Made by a program: the position numbers and the translations under genes | From: Methylomarinum sp965277025 | GTDB taxonomy: Bacteria > Pseudomonadota > Gammaproteobacteria > Methylococcales > Methylomonadaceae | Reading direction: 5' to 3' | Length of the DNA stretch: 64,000 bases | NCBI GenBank assembly: GCA_965277025.1 | Contig: OZ255706.1 | Coordinates: 1,178,001-1,242,000, forward strand | The notes under the pieces: model-generated | What the model was told of the DNA's origin: nothing | Database searches by the model: none | The model's input: only the letters and a program-made list of their open reading frames with translations | In this document: positions 44,614-53,955 of the stretch, one piece after another | How the letters are laid out: each line of letters starts with the position of its first letter | How positions within the stretch are numbered: the stretch's first letter is position 1

Positions 44614-45580
44614 TAGATTCAAAGGCATATTTCAGACAAATAAACAGAAAGAACTGTATGCCGAAAATCAGATTGGCAACCAGCAAGTGAACAGGCTGGG
44701 CAAACGCAGGAATAGCAAAGCGGTCAAGCGTGATTCCAGCCAGTATAGCCAGTAAGACCAGGCCGGATAAAGTGAATGCCAGCTTTTGCAATAAATTGCC
44801 GGGTTCGGTAGCCTGGACGATTTTCCAGCATATCCAGAGATTTAGAATTAATACCAAGCTGGAGAAGGTTCGATGGAGATAGAAAATCGCCGGTAGTTGC
44901 TCGCGCCACAGCTGCCTGTCTAATGTGTTTGCCTGATGAGCGATGGCGTCAACGGCTTCTCTGACCTGGGTGCCCATGGCAACCTGAATCAATGTAACCG
45001 CCATGGCAACTTTTAAGATTGTTAACATCCCGGCAGTCAGTTCGCCCGTTTCCAATTGCTGCAACGAGGATTTTTGTGAGCGGGCAATGGCGTAGATGAG
45101 CAAGGCGACAATCAGCAGGGCCAGTAACATGTGTAGAGTAATCATGAACGGTTTCAGGTTGCTGGCAACGACGGCAGAGCCTAGCCAGCCCTGGAATCCG
45201 ACCAGAAAAAACAGACTCAGACACAAATAAAAAATAGTTTTGTCGCTTTTCAGGAAAATACGTGATGACCAGGCGGTCAGAAAGATTAAAAAGCCAATGG
45301 TAACGCCGGTCAGCCGATTAAGATATTCCGTCCAGGTTTTGACCGGATTGAACTGCGTATTATCGTAGCCACAATCGGCGTAAATTTGTTGGTAATTCGG
45401 GGGGAGTTGTGATTCATCGGTTGGCGGCACCCATTGTCCAAAACAGGTAGGCCAGTCAGGGCAGCCCATGCCGGCGCCGGATGCTCTGACAATGCCGCCG
45501 ACCAGGATCAAAAAGTAAACAGCAAAAATGGTTAACAGGCCTAATCGGCGAAATCGTCGAACCGCGTTGGAGTCAATCAT
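44591..45580 (-). CDS. ctaA: heme A synthase CtaA/COX15
   Basis: 329 aa with about eight TM helices. RASGAGMGCPDWPTCFGQWV near residues 35-55, the tandem heme-ligand histidines in WTEYLNRLTGV and ITLHMLLAL regions and a late HRTFSSLVLILNLW support COX15-type heme A synthase, which oxidises the heme O methyl group for aa3-type oxidase. No ctaB or cox genes are adjacent in the window. Confidence 0.9.
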   Translation of the reverse strand: MIDSNAVRRFRRLGLLTIFAVYFLILVGGIVRASGAGMGCPDWPTCFGQWVPPTDESQLPPNYQQIYADCGYDNTQFNPVKTWTEYLNRLTGVTIGFLIFLTAWSSRIFLKSDKTIFYLCLSLFFLVGFQGWLGSAVVASNLKPFMITLHMLLALLIVALLIYAIARSQKSSLQQLETGELTAGMLTILKVAMAVTLIQVAMGTQVREAVDAIAHQANTLDRQLWREQLPAIFYLHRTFSSLVLILNLWICWKIVQATEPGNLLQKLAFTLSGLVLLAILAGITLDRFAIPAFAQPVHLLVANLIFGIQFFLFICLKYAFESKRLSDNG

Positions 45581-46021
45581 AATGAATATCCGGGAGTTGA
45601 GGGTGGCGATAATCGTTAACCCAGCTTTGTCATCAATAACTTATAAATGTATGGCTTTACAATGACAAGGCCGGGTTAAAATCCAACAGATGTCGGATTA
45701 TTGGGTGATTATACGATAAGTCGACAAGGAAGCGATGGTCAAATCAGGGATAATGGTTATCTGTGGTACATAACTATCTACACATCATTTTGCTGGTTCC
45801 CAAGCTCCCGCTTGGGAATCCCGGTCCAGAAGCTCCGCTTCAACAAAGCAGGATCAAGCTAACTGGATAGAGTTTTCTAAGGTTTTGGTTTGGGGGCTGG
45901 GTTTTCGCGAAGCAGGAGCTACTTCCATAGCCCCCCTGTGTCATAGGAATGGCGAATAAATCAGCGATTCCCTTGGTAATATTTGGAATCACCGATCAAT
46001 CGGTGCTTCATTTGGAAAGAC
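45581..46021. other. 441-bp intergenic region with dispersed repeats
   Basis: No gene seen. It contains a palindromic repeat (45617-45680) and a GGTTCCCAAGCTCCCGCTTG repeat (45791-45822). Both families occur again in the window (56498-56905; 32961-32990). An 18-bp tail near 46000 leads into the HDOD gene stop. Confidence 0.65.
45617..45680. repeat. 64-bp palindromic repeat (TTAACCC...TTTGTCAT arms)
   Basis: Left arm TTAACCCAGCTTTGTCAT and right arm ATGACAAGGCCGGGTTAA pair at 16 of 18 positions; the loop is AATAACTTATAAATGTATGG with flanking bases. A related pair of arms lies at 56498 and 56905, separated there by about 345 extra bp. Confidence 0.75.
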
Positions 46022-46536
46022 TCAGGCAAGCATGGATTGCGTGATTTCAATTTCCAGAATTTCAGCATCCGGCATCAGGCCCAGTTTTTCAAAAGCCGGT
46101 ACACTGCTCCAGTCAATTCGGCAGGCAGGGTGGTCGGTACCGGCGATACTTTGCAAAAAAGCGACTTGTACGACATCGACATAGTCGGCTTGAGGGCTTG
46201 GATCTCTTTGGAAGTCGACGTATTCATAAGCGACTGCTTTTAAATCTTCGGGGAAATCCCAATGAGCCATAATGATTTTTCCAATTGGCGCATGCGCCTT
46301 TTCCAGGAGTTTGTTGAGGCGGGAAGGGCTGTCGCGAAATTCTGGAATGTTTTCAACCAGGGTCAGAATCGGCAGTTTGCCAATCTGGTGGATGAGTCCG
46401 GCCAGCATGGCCTCATCTTGACTGAGGTGAGGCGTCATGGAGCAAAGTGCCCGGCTGATTGCAGATACATTAATGCTTTCTTCCCAGGTCTGGCGAAACT
46501 GTTGTTCAAGCAAGTCGGAACTGGGTTTGAACATTT

Positions 46537-47661
46537 TAGAAGTTACGCATTGACAGGCAATGTTAAACTATGGGTTTAAAAAATCCCAAAGTCAATGCAA
46601 GGCAAACCTTGATAAGAGAAATAACACGCCCCTCAACAGCCTGCTGTACATTACCCATGTATATTGGTTTTTTATTAAGTGAGCCGAAACAAGCTAGTTG
46701 TCGACGATTAGGAGAAGTCATGTCAATATCACATGACAGCGTAAATCGATTTCTAAATCGGGAGCATTACACTGGGCGAGATTTATACAATGAAGCCAGC
46801 GCAAGCCTGAATTTAAAGGGCGGAACCTTGAGTGTTGACGATAGTGTTCTTGATAAACCTTATAGCCAATATATGGCATATGTCAGTTATTTTTGGTCGG
46901 GAAAACATCATGGAGCAGTCAAGGGAATCAATCTTGTCACGTTGTACTACACAGACATTCAAGGAAAACACCAACCACTGAATTTCCGGGTGGTCGATAA
47001 GGCGGAAGGAAAGACAAAAAATGACTATTTTCAAGACATGCTGACCGAAGTATTAGCTTGGGGACTGGAACCTGGTTTTATAACAGGAGATAGCTGGTAC
47101 AGTTGCGTGGATAATCTTAAATTGATAAGAAATCATCAGACAGGATTATTCTTTGCAGTGGAAGGTAATCGATTAGTCTCTGTTGAAAAAGGTTCATGGG
47201 TTCAAGTCAGGCAATTAGAAATCCCGGAAGACGGCTTAATGGTTTGGCTCAAAAATTTTGGGTATGTGAAATTATTTCGGACGACCTTGAAAGAACAAGT
47301 TCGCCATTACATAAGTTCACTACCTGATGAAGAAAAAACCGCTGTTTTTGACAAGAAAGCATTTACCGAACAACATGACAGGCAGTGGCAGATTGAGCAA
47401 TATCATCGGGCAATAAAGCAGGTGTGTAATATTGAGCGGTTCCAGGTTCGCAATAAAAGAGCAATAAATAATCATATTTTTTCTGCAATTTGTGGCTTTG
47501 TTCAATTACAAAAATTGAGCTTTGCAGACGTGATTAATAATTGCTATAGCGTACAGCGGAATTTATTCAACGATGTTATGGCTTCGTTTATCGACACCTT
47601 TATGCCAAATATGAATCATTTAAACCCAAAATTTCGATCTGTTGTCAATGCGTAACTTCTA
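46537..47661 (+). mobile_element. IS4/IS701-like insertion sequence, copy 3 (1125 bp)
   Basis: Same ends as copy 1, flanked by CATTT on both sides (46532-46536 and 47662-47666); the pair can also be read as ACATTT. Inserted antisense to the HDOD gene. Confidence 0.93.
46570..47655 (+). CDS. IS4/IS701-like DDE transposase
   Basis: 361 aa, intact. It differs from copy 1 at only a few residues (for example Val to Ile in PGFITGDSWY, Thr to Ile in NLKLIRNHQ, His to Gln in HDRQWQIEQY). All catalytic residues are present. Confidence 0.92.
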   Translation: MGLKNPKVNARQTLIREITRPSTACCTLPMYIGFLLSEPKQASCRRLGEVMSISHDSVNRFLNREHYTGRDLYNEASASLNLKGGTLSVDDSVLDKPYSQYMAYVSYFWSGKHHGAVKGINLVTLYYTDIQGKHQPLNFRVVDKAEGKTKNDYFQDMLTEVLAWGLEPGFITGDSWYSCVDNLKLIRNHQTGLFFAVEGNRLVSVEKGSWVQVRQLEIPEDGLMVWLKNFGYVKLFRTTLKEQVRHYISSLPDEEKTAVFDKKAFTEQHDRQWQIEQYHRAIKQVCNIERFQVRNKRAINNHIFSAICGFVQLQKLSFADVINNCYSVQRNLFNDVMASFIDTFMPNMNHLNPKFRSVVNA

Positions 47662-47987
47662 CATTTGTTGCATGACCAAGCTGGTTACCAGGGTGCGAAT
47701 GGTAGTGTTGCCCAGCCGCGTTATCGCCATTTGGATATTGCTGATTTCTGTGGTGCCACGATATAACGGATTGTTGGCAACCTGGATCAGGCGGGCTGAA
47801 AGTGCCGCATCGGTAACAATCAGTTTGGCCAATTCGTTTGCAGTTATATCGCCTTGCGAGACAGCGTCCCTGACTTTTATCGCCACATCAGGCAGCGTGG
47901 GTAAAATCAAGCGCTTGGCATCCAGTTCGGCTTGGACATGATTGAGAAAATCCTGGACAGATCTAAATTGCATGCTCTGTTTTTCCG

Positions 47988-49010
47988 TTACTCAAATAGA
48001 ATAATACTCAGTGGTATCGGCTGTTCCGATGCTAAAGCCAAAGATGCTGACCGGCTGTATTCAGGCGGCATGACAAGCAAACATCGGCAGTGATTTTCAA
48101 TGCATTGAAAGCTTAACAATTTCCCTGCTACTTGTTGGGAGTCACTTTCAATAATGTTTAAATCCTCTGTGTTAAGAATAGCGGTTTTTTCGCATTCTGC
48201 CAGAAACATTTCACGTTTGTTTTTCCCTAAATAATGCGTGCGGGCAACAATTTCCTGACCTGTATAGCAGCCCTTGTTGAAACTGATGCCATTTAATTTA
48301 TCAATATTCAACATTTGCGGGATGTATTTGGCTGATTGGTCAGAGTGAAACCACGGAAATCCGGCGGATAAATCCTGATAACGCCATAAACTTGAGGATG
48401 AAGCGGTAAATCCAGAGGATAGGGACGCCTCCCAGAAATTAATCGCTTGATTCGGTGCTGCAAAAATAAGATAACAATTGTTATTGCCAGGTAGGCAAAT
48501 AAATGTTAAACCTTCATTCCGTGTTCCGAAAGGTTCTTGTGGCAGGTCTGTTGCAGACGGAGTCACGTGCGTCTGACTTATACCTGTCAGGCAAAACTGT
48601 TCAGATTTATTTTTCAGATGAGCATCGGCACGCAGAACGAAGATAGAAAGGTGTTGAATGACTTTTTCGGTCAAATCCCAGGGCAGCAGGAGAAAAAAAC
48701 TGTCGGGCTGAGTGGAAGATTTCAGGATCAACAGGGGGCTTATGACCCGCCCCTTTGCATTACATAAGGCGGCAAAGCGGCTGGTGTTGGTTGTTACTTC
48801 GGAAATATCGCAAGTTACCTGGCCTTGCAAAAATAAACCTGCATCTTTGCCACTCACTTCAATGATGCCTAAATGCGTAACCGGAAAGATTTGTTTTTCA
48901 GTTTGTGAGTCTGCTTTGGAAGCTGGAAATTGAATAGTCAAACCATGAGGGGTAGTCTGCATGGTAGCGGACAGTTTGTTTTGTAGATAATCAACACAAT
49001 CTTGATGCAT
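47988..49010 (-). CDS. ygfZ: tRNA-modifying protein YgfZ (folate-binding)
   Basis: 340 aa. GcvT-like fold with the family signature NKGCYTGQEIVARTHYLGKN, whose Cys is needed for function. YgfZ supports MiaB-type Fe-S enzymes and tRNA thiomethylation. It ends 14 bp before the HDOD gene on the same strand and is divergent from the ygfX-like gene, as in many gammaproteobacteria. Confidence 0.95.
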   Translation of the reverse strand: MHQDCVDYLQNKLSATMQTTPHGLTIQFPASKADSQTEKQIFPVTHLGIIEVSGKDAGLFLQGQVTCDISEVTTNTSRFAALCNAKGRVISPLLILKSSTQPDSFFLLLPWDLTEKVIQHLSIFVLRADAHLKNKSEQFCLTGISQTHVTPSATDLPQEPFGTRNEGLTFICLPGNNNCYLIFAAPNQAINFWEASLSSGFTASSSSLWRYQDLSAGFPWFHSDQSAKYIPQMLNIDKLNGISFNKGCYTGQEIVARTHYLGKNKREMFLAECEKTAILNTEDLNIIESDSQQVAGKLLSFQCIENHCRCLLVMPPEYSRSASLALASEQPIPLSIILFE

Positions 49011-49055
49011 GAGATAAATTTTGGTGAAAAATAAATCCTATTATAGCAATAGCTT

Positions 49056-49514
49056 TTGTTGCCCATGTTGAGCAAGAATAAAACATTGGCTACAAGAAAA
49101 GGAGGTGGAAAGCGTTTTACCTTTAATATTGGCCCATCCCAAGCAGTCAAACGATGGCTGTTTATGATCCATGGCCTGGCATTGGCGGTCTGTTTTATCG
49201 CTTCACTATCAATGGCGATGAGATTGCTTTTGGGGGCTTTGATAGGGGGTAGTTTTATTTTCAATCTAAAGCGCTATACTGGAAATAACACTTATCTGAA
49301 ATTTCAATCAACGGAAGGCTGGTCTTTTTCGGTTAATGGCAAGGATTTTGAAACAATCGTGATTGGTGAAGGGACGGTTTATACGCCATTTTTTATTATT
49401 CTTTGTTTTTATCGGCAACGACGTAAAGCATATTTATGTGTTTTGCCGGATGCCATAAACAGAGGAAATTTCAGGCGTTTGACAGTGTTGTTAAAAATAA
49501 ACGGTGTAGCGTAG
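49056..49514 (+). CDS. YgfX (CptA)-like inner-membrane protein
   Basis: 152 aa; a second ATG at 49065 is equally plausible as start. Two adjacent TM helices (FMIHGLALAVCFIASLSMAM and LLLGALIGGSFIFNL) are followed by a small soluble domain with KFQSTEGWSFSVNGKDF and FRRLTVLLKI. This layout, together with a position divergent from ygfZ, matches YgfX, reported in E. coli as a toxin interacting with FtsZ/MreB and paired with SdhE. No sdhE gene lies beside it. Confidence 0.7.
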   Translation: MLPMLSKNKTLATRKGGGKRFTFNIGPSQAVKRWLFMIHGLALAVCFIASLSMAMRLLLGALIGGSFIFNLKRYTGNNTYLKFQSTEGWSFSVNGKDFETIVIGEGTVYTPFFIILCFYRQRRKAYLCVLPDAINRGNFRRLTVLLKINGVA

Positions 49515-49543
49515 AGGTGAATGTGGTAGCAACTTTAGGGCTC

Positions 49544-49572
49544 TTTTGAAAAATGAATGGGTAAATTATAAT
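49544..49572 (+). promoter_or_regulatory. possible sigma70 promoter for the lost GGDEF gene start
   Basis: TTTTGA, 17-bp spacer, perfect TATAAT at 49567-49572. About 35 bp downstream an ATG (49607) opens just before the IS4 end. It may be the original promoter of the truncated diguanylate cyclase gene; inference only. Confidence 0.35.
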
Positions 49573-49622
49573 CTACTGCACTTAACAGCTACCAAGCCTA
49601 TTTTTCATGATAACAGAATTAT

Positions 49623-50844
49623 CTCTGTACATGACAAAAATTAACTTATGACAAATGAGTCTCATGTATTCCAGTGACAAAAGGTATGGGTTGCAAAAGA
49701 GCAATCACTTTTCTAATCATCCTTTTTGATTGAGATAAGACATTAAACAAGGTTGAGCGGATACAATCTAATCCATATCGAAACAGGCTTTGCGCGAGCC
49801 GCTGATGTGTTTTGGTTTTTATTGGTAACTCGCAATCATGTTTCCATTCGCCTGCTTTATGTGACCAACAGAAAGCAATAACGGGAAGTACTAACAATTT
49901 TTTGATCCGAAGATAACCGACTACACGCGTTTCCTCAAGTTTGAATCCCCGTCCTTTTAAACCGCCGAAAAGCGTTTCGATTTCCCAACGCAAGCCATAA
50001 ATTTTAATCGCATCAGGGTTCAAATGCTGACAGACGATGATTAATAACTCACCATCACTCAGCCGTAACCCACTGAGATAAATTGAACAATTTCCCAAAT
50101 AGCGCGCTGTTGAGAGGTGTCGTGTGCTACCCGGCTTAAGCCCATAAAACAAACGCTCTACGCGTATTCGCTGGCCTTGGGCATTGGTTGTCCAGGCGTT
50201 GTTGCGAATACGGATATAAAAGGGAATCTCTTGCTCAAACAACCAGCCCATCCATTCGTCTCCAATAAACTCCCGATCAGCCAAAAGACCTTTGATGTGA
50301 TGTCGGCCAAACTGCGCAATAAAGCGTTTCATCAGCGCTATACGTTCCTTCGTATTAGAGTTGCCCCGCTTGTTTAAAGGCAACCAATACACAGGAATGG
50401 CGGCACCCCGATAAACCACGGCAAGCACCAGCAGATTAATATTGGTTTTACCCCACTTCCAATTCGTCCTGTCTAACGTCAGATAGTAATCCTGATCAGT
50501 GAAACCAAACAGTTTCATGATGAAATGAGCGACTTCATTGTAATCCAGCCAATGGTCACTGAAAAATCGTTGCATCCGTCGATATCGTGAGGAAATTTTT
50601 GCCCGACTGGGAAAGAATACGGCGAGCTGGGCCAGATTGACCGTGCTAACTGCCATCAAAGCAATTAACATACCCACAAAACAAACGATTCTTGCCTTGT
50701 TCCATTGAAAGTGCTCAGTTAATATGACGGTCAGCTCGTTGATTTGTAATGTCCCGTTATTCATGTTCGCTAAAACAAAATGCGGTATTTAATTACATTT
50801 CAACGAGCTACGCCAGCTTTTAATATTTTTTGTCATGTACAGAG
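49623..50844 (-). mobile_element. IS4-family insertion sequence (1222 bp)
   Basis: Inverted ends CTCTGTACATGACAAAAA at both sides. One transposase gene. The flanks (AATTAT / CAAATC) show no duplication, and the gene on the right has lost its 5' half, so the insertion was accompanied or followed by a deletion. Confidence 0.9.
49646..50764 (-). CDS. IS4-family DDE transposase
   Basis: 372 aa, intact. First Asp in YYLTLDRTNWKWG, second in IKGLLADREFIGDEW, and the YREK-like Glu in YGLRWEIETLFGGLKGRG. The order and spacing match DDE_Tnp_1 proteins of the IS4 family (IS10-like group). A different family from the four 1.1 kb copies, as shown by ends and sequence. Confidence 0.93.
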   Translation of the reverse strand: MNNGTLQINELTVILTEHFQWNKARIVCFVGMLIALMAVSTVNLAQLAVFFPSRAKISSRYRRMQRFFSDHWLDYNEVAHFIMKLFGFTDQDYYLTLDRTNWKWGKTNINLLVLAVVYRGAAIPVYWLPLNKRGNSNTKERIALMKRFIAQFGRHHIKGLLADREFIGDEWMGWLFEQEIPFYIRIRNNAWTTNAQGQRIRVERLFYGLKPGSTRHLSTARYLGNCSIYLSGLRLSDGELLIIVCQHLNPDAIKIYGLRWEIETLFGGLKGRGFKLEETRVVGYLRIKKLLVLPVIAFCWSHKAGEWKHDCELPIKTKTHQRLAQSLFRYGLDCIRSTLFNVLSQSKRMIRKVIALLQPIPFVTGIHETHLS

Positions 50845-51264
50845 CAAATCAATGATTCATTTGGCCATGATGTAGGTGACAATGTTTTAGTGAATATTGC
50901 TGATATTCTTCGCCGGGAAGTCCGGGCAAATGATATTCTGGTTCGTTTTGGTGGTGAAGAGTTCGTGATCGTTTTTACCAATACGTCTTGTCAGAACGGC
51001 ATGACTTTCGCTGAGAGAATCCGGCAAGAAATTTCACAAGCATTGATTATACATGAAGGGGAAACAATTTCGTTGACGGTCAGTATTGGTCTGTTTTGCC
51101 TGGACAAGAACTGTCAGTTTGATTGCCTTGAAAAAGAACCAGGTAAAGAAAATCGTGATGCTGAAGTTAATAAAATAATCAAGTTAGCAGATACGGCTTT
51201 GTACCACGCCAAGGCACAAGGTCGTGATCAGGTCGTTCGTTATTGTCAAGATTTCCTGAAATAA
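50845..51264 (+). pseudogene. GGDEF diguanylate cyclase, 5' half lost to IS4
   Basis: The remaining 139 residues start inside the GGDEF domain at QINDSFGHDVGDNVLVNIAD and include the active-site loop RFGGEEFVIVF and the late SIGLF and ADTALYHAKAQGRD motifs. The metal-binding N-terminal strand, any sensor domain and the start are gone. The product would be inactive, removing one c-di-GMP synthase. Confidence 0.88.
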
Positions 51265-51333
51265 GCGTTTGTTGTTTTCTTCATATAGCCCCCCGTTGTT
51301 ACAATATCCAATTTAACCATTGGGTAATCTCAC

Positions 51334-52176
51334 TTGAAAGACACAATTTTACTGGTTGGTCACGGTTCACGTGATGAACAGGGCAATCTGGAAATCGAAC
51401 AGTTCGCTGAAAAGTGGCGTCAACAGCACCCAGACTGGCGCATAGAAGTTTGCTTTATCGAGTTTGCTGATGTTTTGTTGGACCAGGGCTTTGATAATGC
51501 CGCGAAAGACTCTGAACGTGTCATTGTGGTTCCGCTTATTTTAAACGCAGCCGGTCACGTCAAAATGGAAATCCCGGCGCATCTGGCCAAGGCGCGTCAG
51601 CGTCATCCTGATGTTGAATTTGTACTGGCCCGGCATTTGGGCGCCAATGAAACCCTGTTGAAGCTGTTAAAGCAAAGCTTGAATGCCGTGATGCAGGATT
51701 TGCATATGCCAGACCCTAAAACTACCGGCGTTATCGTGCTGGGGCGTGGCTCGTCCGATAAAGTGGCCAATGGTGAGCTGGCTAAATTGGCGCGCTGGTT
51801 GTGGGAAGAAAAAGACCATGAACTGGTCGATATTGCCTTTACCGGCATTACCTGGCCACGGCTGGAACAGGCGGTGCAATGGCAGGTCAAGCTGGGCATG
51901 ACGCAAATTGCCATCCTGCCTTATTATCTTTACACCGGCACCTTGATCACCCGTATTCACAAACAGGTTGCGCGTTTGCGTCAGCAATATCCTGGCATTA
52001 GCTTTGGATTGGGAGATTACCTGGGCTTCGCTGATAAAATTTATGCTTTGCTGGATGAAAAAGTTGAAAAATTAAGTGCCGGCGATGAGCAACACATGCT
52101 GGAATGTGATGGTTGTCAGTATCGGCAATTTGCTCAGGAACACGGCGCCGGGCATCAACATGACCATGACCACTGA
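51334..52176 (+). CDS. cbiX: sirohydrochlorin cobaltochelatase CbiX (long form)
   Basis: 280 aa from a TTG at 51334; no better ATG precedes the conserved start LLVGHGSRDEQGN. Two tandem chelatase-like halves (second from VIVLGRGSSDKVANGE near residue 132) and a His-rich tail (HGAGHQHDHDH) that probably handles cobalt. It inserts Co2+ into sirohydrochlorin, the committing step of early-cobalt (anaerobic) B12 synthesis. First gene of the cobalamin cluster. Confidence 0.92.
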   Translation: MKDTILLVGHGSRDEQGNLEIEQFAEKWRQQHPDWRIEVCFIEFADVLLDQGFDNAAKDSERVIVVPLILNAAGHVKMEIPAHLAKARQRHPDVEFVLARHLGANETLLKLLKQSLNAVMQDLHMPDPKTTGVIVLGRGSSDKVANGELAKLARWLWEEKDHELVDIAFTGITWPRLEQAVQWQVKLGMTQIAILPYYLYTGTLITRIHKQVARLRQQYPGISFGLGDYLGFADKIYALLDEKVEKLSAGDEQHMLECDGCQYRQFAQEHGAGHQHDHDH

Positions 52177-52189
52177 GGGCAAGCAGACC

Positions 52190-52861
52190 ATGCAGAATAC
52201 TATTACCGAACAATTAACCAAAGTCGGCCAGCAAATTGAACATGACTCCTTTGCAATTGTAGACCGGGAGGCTGGAGTCCATCATTATAGTGAAGCCCAA
52301 TGGCAGATTGTGCGGCGCATGATTCACGCCACAGCGGATTTTGAATTCAATGGATTGACCTTGTTTCACCCCGAAGCGGTTTCGGCTGGCTTACAGGCCA
52401 TTCAGAATGGTGCAGAGATCGTCGCTGATGTCGAGATGATTTGTGTCGGCTTGTCTAAACCGAGACTGGGGCATTTTGGCGTTAACACGCATCATTTTAT
52501 TGCCGATGATGATGTCATTGCCAAGGCCAAGGCGGAAAATACTACCCGAGCCGTACAAGCAATGCGTAAAGCCCGGGACTTGGGCTTGCTGGAAAACAGT
52601 ATCGTCGCTGTCGGTAATGCGCCAACCGCTTTGCTGGAAGTGGTGCGCATGATTCGGGAGGAACAACTGAAACCGGCCTTGATCGTCGGCATGCCGGTTG
52701 GTTTTGTTTCAGCGGCGGAATCCAAGGTAGAAACCACGCAACTGGACAGTACTCCCTGGATTGTCACCGAAGGTCGGAAAGGCGGGTCGACGCTGGTGGT
52801 AGCAGCCATTCACGCCTTGCTGGCATTGGCGGAGCAGGCGCAAAAACAACCAGCCAGCTGA
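52190..52861 (+). CDS. cbiC: cobalt-precorrin-8 methylmutase CbiC
   Basis: 223 aa from the ATG at 52190, chosen for its GAGG site 10 bp upstream; an ATG at 52160 inside cbiX is the alternative. The catalytic His lies in VRRMIHATADFEF. Further markers are GAEIVADVEMICVGLSK and VGMPVGFVSAAESK. It moves the C11 methyl to C12, giving cobyrinate. The stop overlaps the cbiD start (TGATG). Confidence 0.95.
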   Translation: MQNTITEQLTKVGQQIEHDSFAIVDREAGVHHYSEAQWQIVRRMIHATADFEFNGLTLFHPEAVSAGLQAIQNGAEIVADVEMICVGLSKPRLGHFGVNTHHFIADDDVIAKAKAENTTRAVQAMRKARDLGLLENSIVAVGNAPTALLEVVRMIREEQLKPALIVGMPVGFVSAAESKVETTQLDSTPWIVTEGRKGGSTLVVAAIHALLALAEQAQKQPAS

Positions 52862-53955
52862 TGCGTGAAAAAAAACGCAAAGGCACGCGCAAGGGGTTCA
52901 CCACCGGCGCATGTTCGGCGGCGGCGGCAAGAGCGGCCATGGTAGGCCTGCTGGAAGGAAGGGTTCCTGAACAGATTGAATCATTGTTGCCCAATGGACA
53001 GCGCGTTAGCTTTCAGGTGGTTGATGGCTGGGTGGATGCGGATAAATCCCATGCCGTGGTGATCAAAGACGCCGGAGATGACCCTGATTGTACCGACAAG
53101 GCGAGGTTGACGGCTGATTTGTCGGTGATCGAGGGGCAGGATCAAGTTCTTTTGAACGGGGGCGAAGGCGTTGGCCTGATTACCATGCCAGGACTGGGGC
53201 TGGAGGTGGGTGGGCCTGCCATCAACCCGACGCCACGGCGCTGTATTGTCGAAAATATTCGTGAAGTTGCCGCCGGCTGGTTGCAGGAACATGCGGTCAA
53301 AGTCACTATTTCCGTCCCCGGTGGTAAGGAAATGGCCAAAAAAACCTTGAACGATCGCTTGGGGATTATTGGAGGCATTTCCATACTGGGCACCACAGGC
53401 ATTGTTCACCCTTATTCCACCGCCGCATTCCGGGCCAGCGTAGTGCAAGGCATCGAGGTTGCCGCCAATCAGGGACAGGATACCGTCGTGCTGACCACCG
53501 GTGGACGTACCGAAAAGTTTACCATGAGGCAGTTACCCGATCTCAATCCTGCCTGTTTTGTCCAGATGGGCGATTTTTTGGGGCCGGCTCTGGATAGCGC
53601 ACAAAAAGTTGGCATCAAAAAAATCGTCATTGGCGGCATGGTGGGTAAGCTGAGTAAAATCGCACAAGGGGAGATCATCACTCACGCCCGGCGTAATCCC
53701 GTCAATATGGCGTTATTGGCCGATATGGCGTCGGTGGCTGGCGCCGATGAATCTGTTTGTGAGGCAATCCGCCAGGCAGAAACGGCACGCTTCGCCGCTG
53801 AAAAGATGACTGAATTGAATTTAGCAGACAAGTTCTATCAGGAATTATGCCGCCGCGTCGTGGTCACCCTGGAAGGGCGTTATCCAAACGTGTTTCAGTA
53901 TCATATTTTAATGTGCGATTTCGAAGGAGAAAAACTGGTGGATTATCATGGCTGA
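52861..53955 (+). CDS. cbiD: cobalt-precorrin-5B C1-methyltransferase CbiD
   Basis: 364 aa. The opening GTRKGFTTGACSAAAARAA and VTISVPGGKEMAKKTLNDRL with GGISILGTTGIVHPYS identify CbiD, specific to the anaerobic pathway. It shares one base with the cbiC stop and overlaps cbiE-T by 8 bp, indicating strong translational coupling. Confidence 0.97.
   Translation: MREKKRKGTRKGFTTGACSAAAARAAMVGLLEGRVPEQIESLLPNGQRVSFQVVDGWVDADKSHAVVIKDAGDDPDCTDKARLTADLSVIEGQDQVLLNGGEGVGLITMPGLGLEVGGPAINPTPRRCIVENIREVAAGWLQEHAVKVTISVPGGKEMAKKTLNDRLGIIGGISILGTTGIVHPYSTAAFRASVVQGIEVAANQGQDTVVLTTGGRTEKFTMRQLPDLNPACFVQMGDFLGPALDSAQKVGIKKIVIGGMVGKLSKIAQGEIITHARRNPVNMALLADMASVAGADESVCEAIRQAETARFAAEKMTELNLADKFYQELCRRVVVTLEGRYPNVFQYHILMCDFEGEKLVDYHG

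Larger units (their letters stand above)
46022..47973 (-). pseudogene. HDOD-domain protein, split by an IS
   Basis: N-terminal half 47662-47973 (RLILPTLPDVAIKVRDAVSQ, then VTDAALSARLIQVANNPLY) and C-terminal half 46022-46536 (SDLLEQQFRQTWEESINVSA, then LAGLIHQIGKLPILTL). Joining them at the duplicated CATTT restores one roughly 275-aa HDOD protein, a metal-free HD-like regulatory domain often tied to motility, c-di-GMP signalling and stress. It lacks any obvious output domain. Confidence 0.88.

Noticed and set aside
51265..51333. Cobalamin riboswitch upstream of cbiX
   Set aside because: The gap is only 69 bp and no B12-box consensus was seen here or before cbiG.
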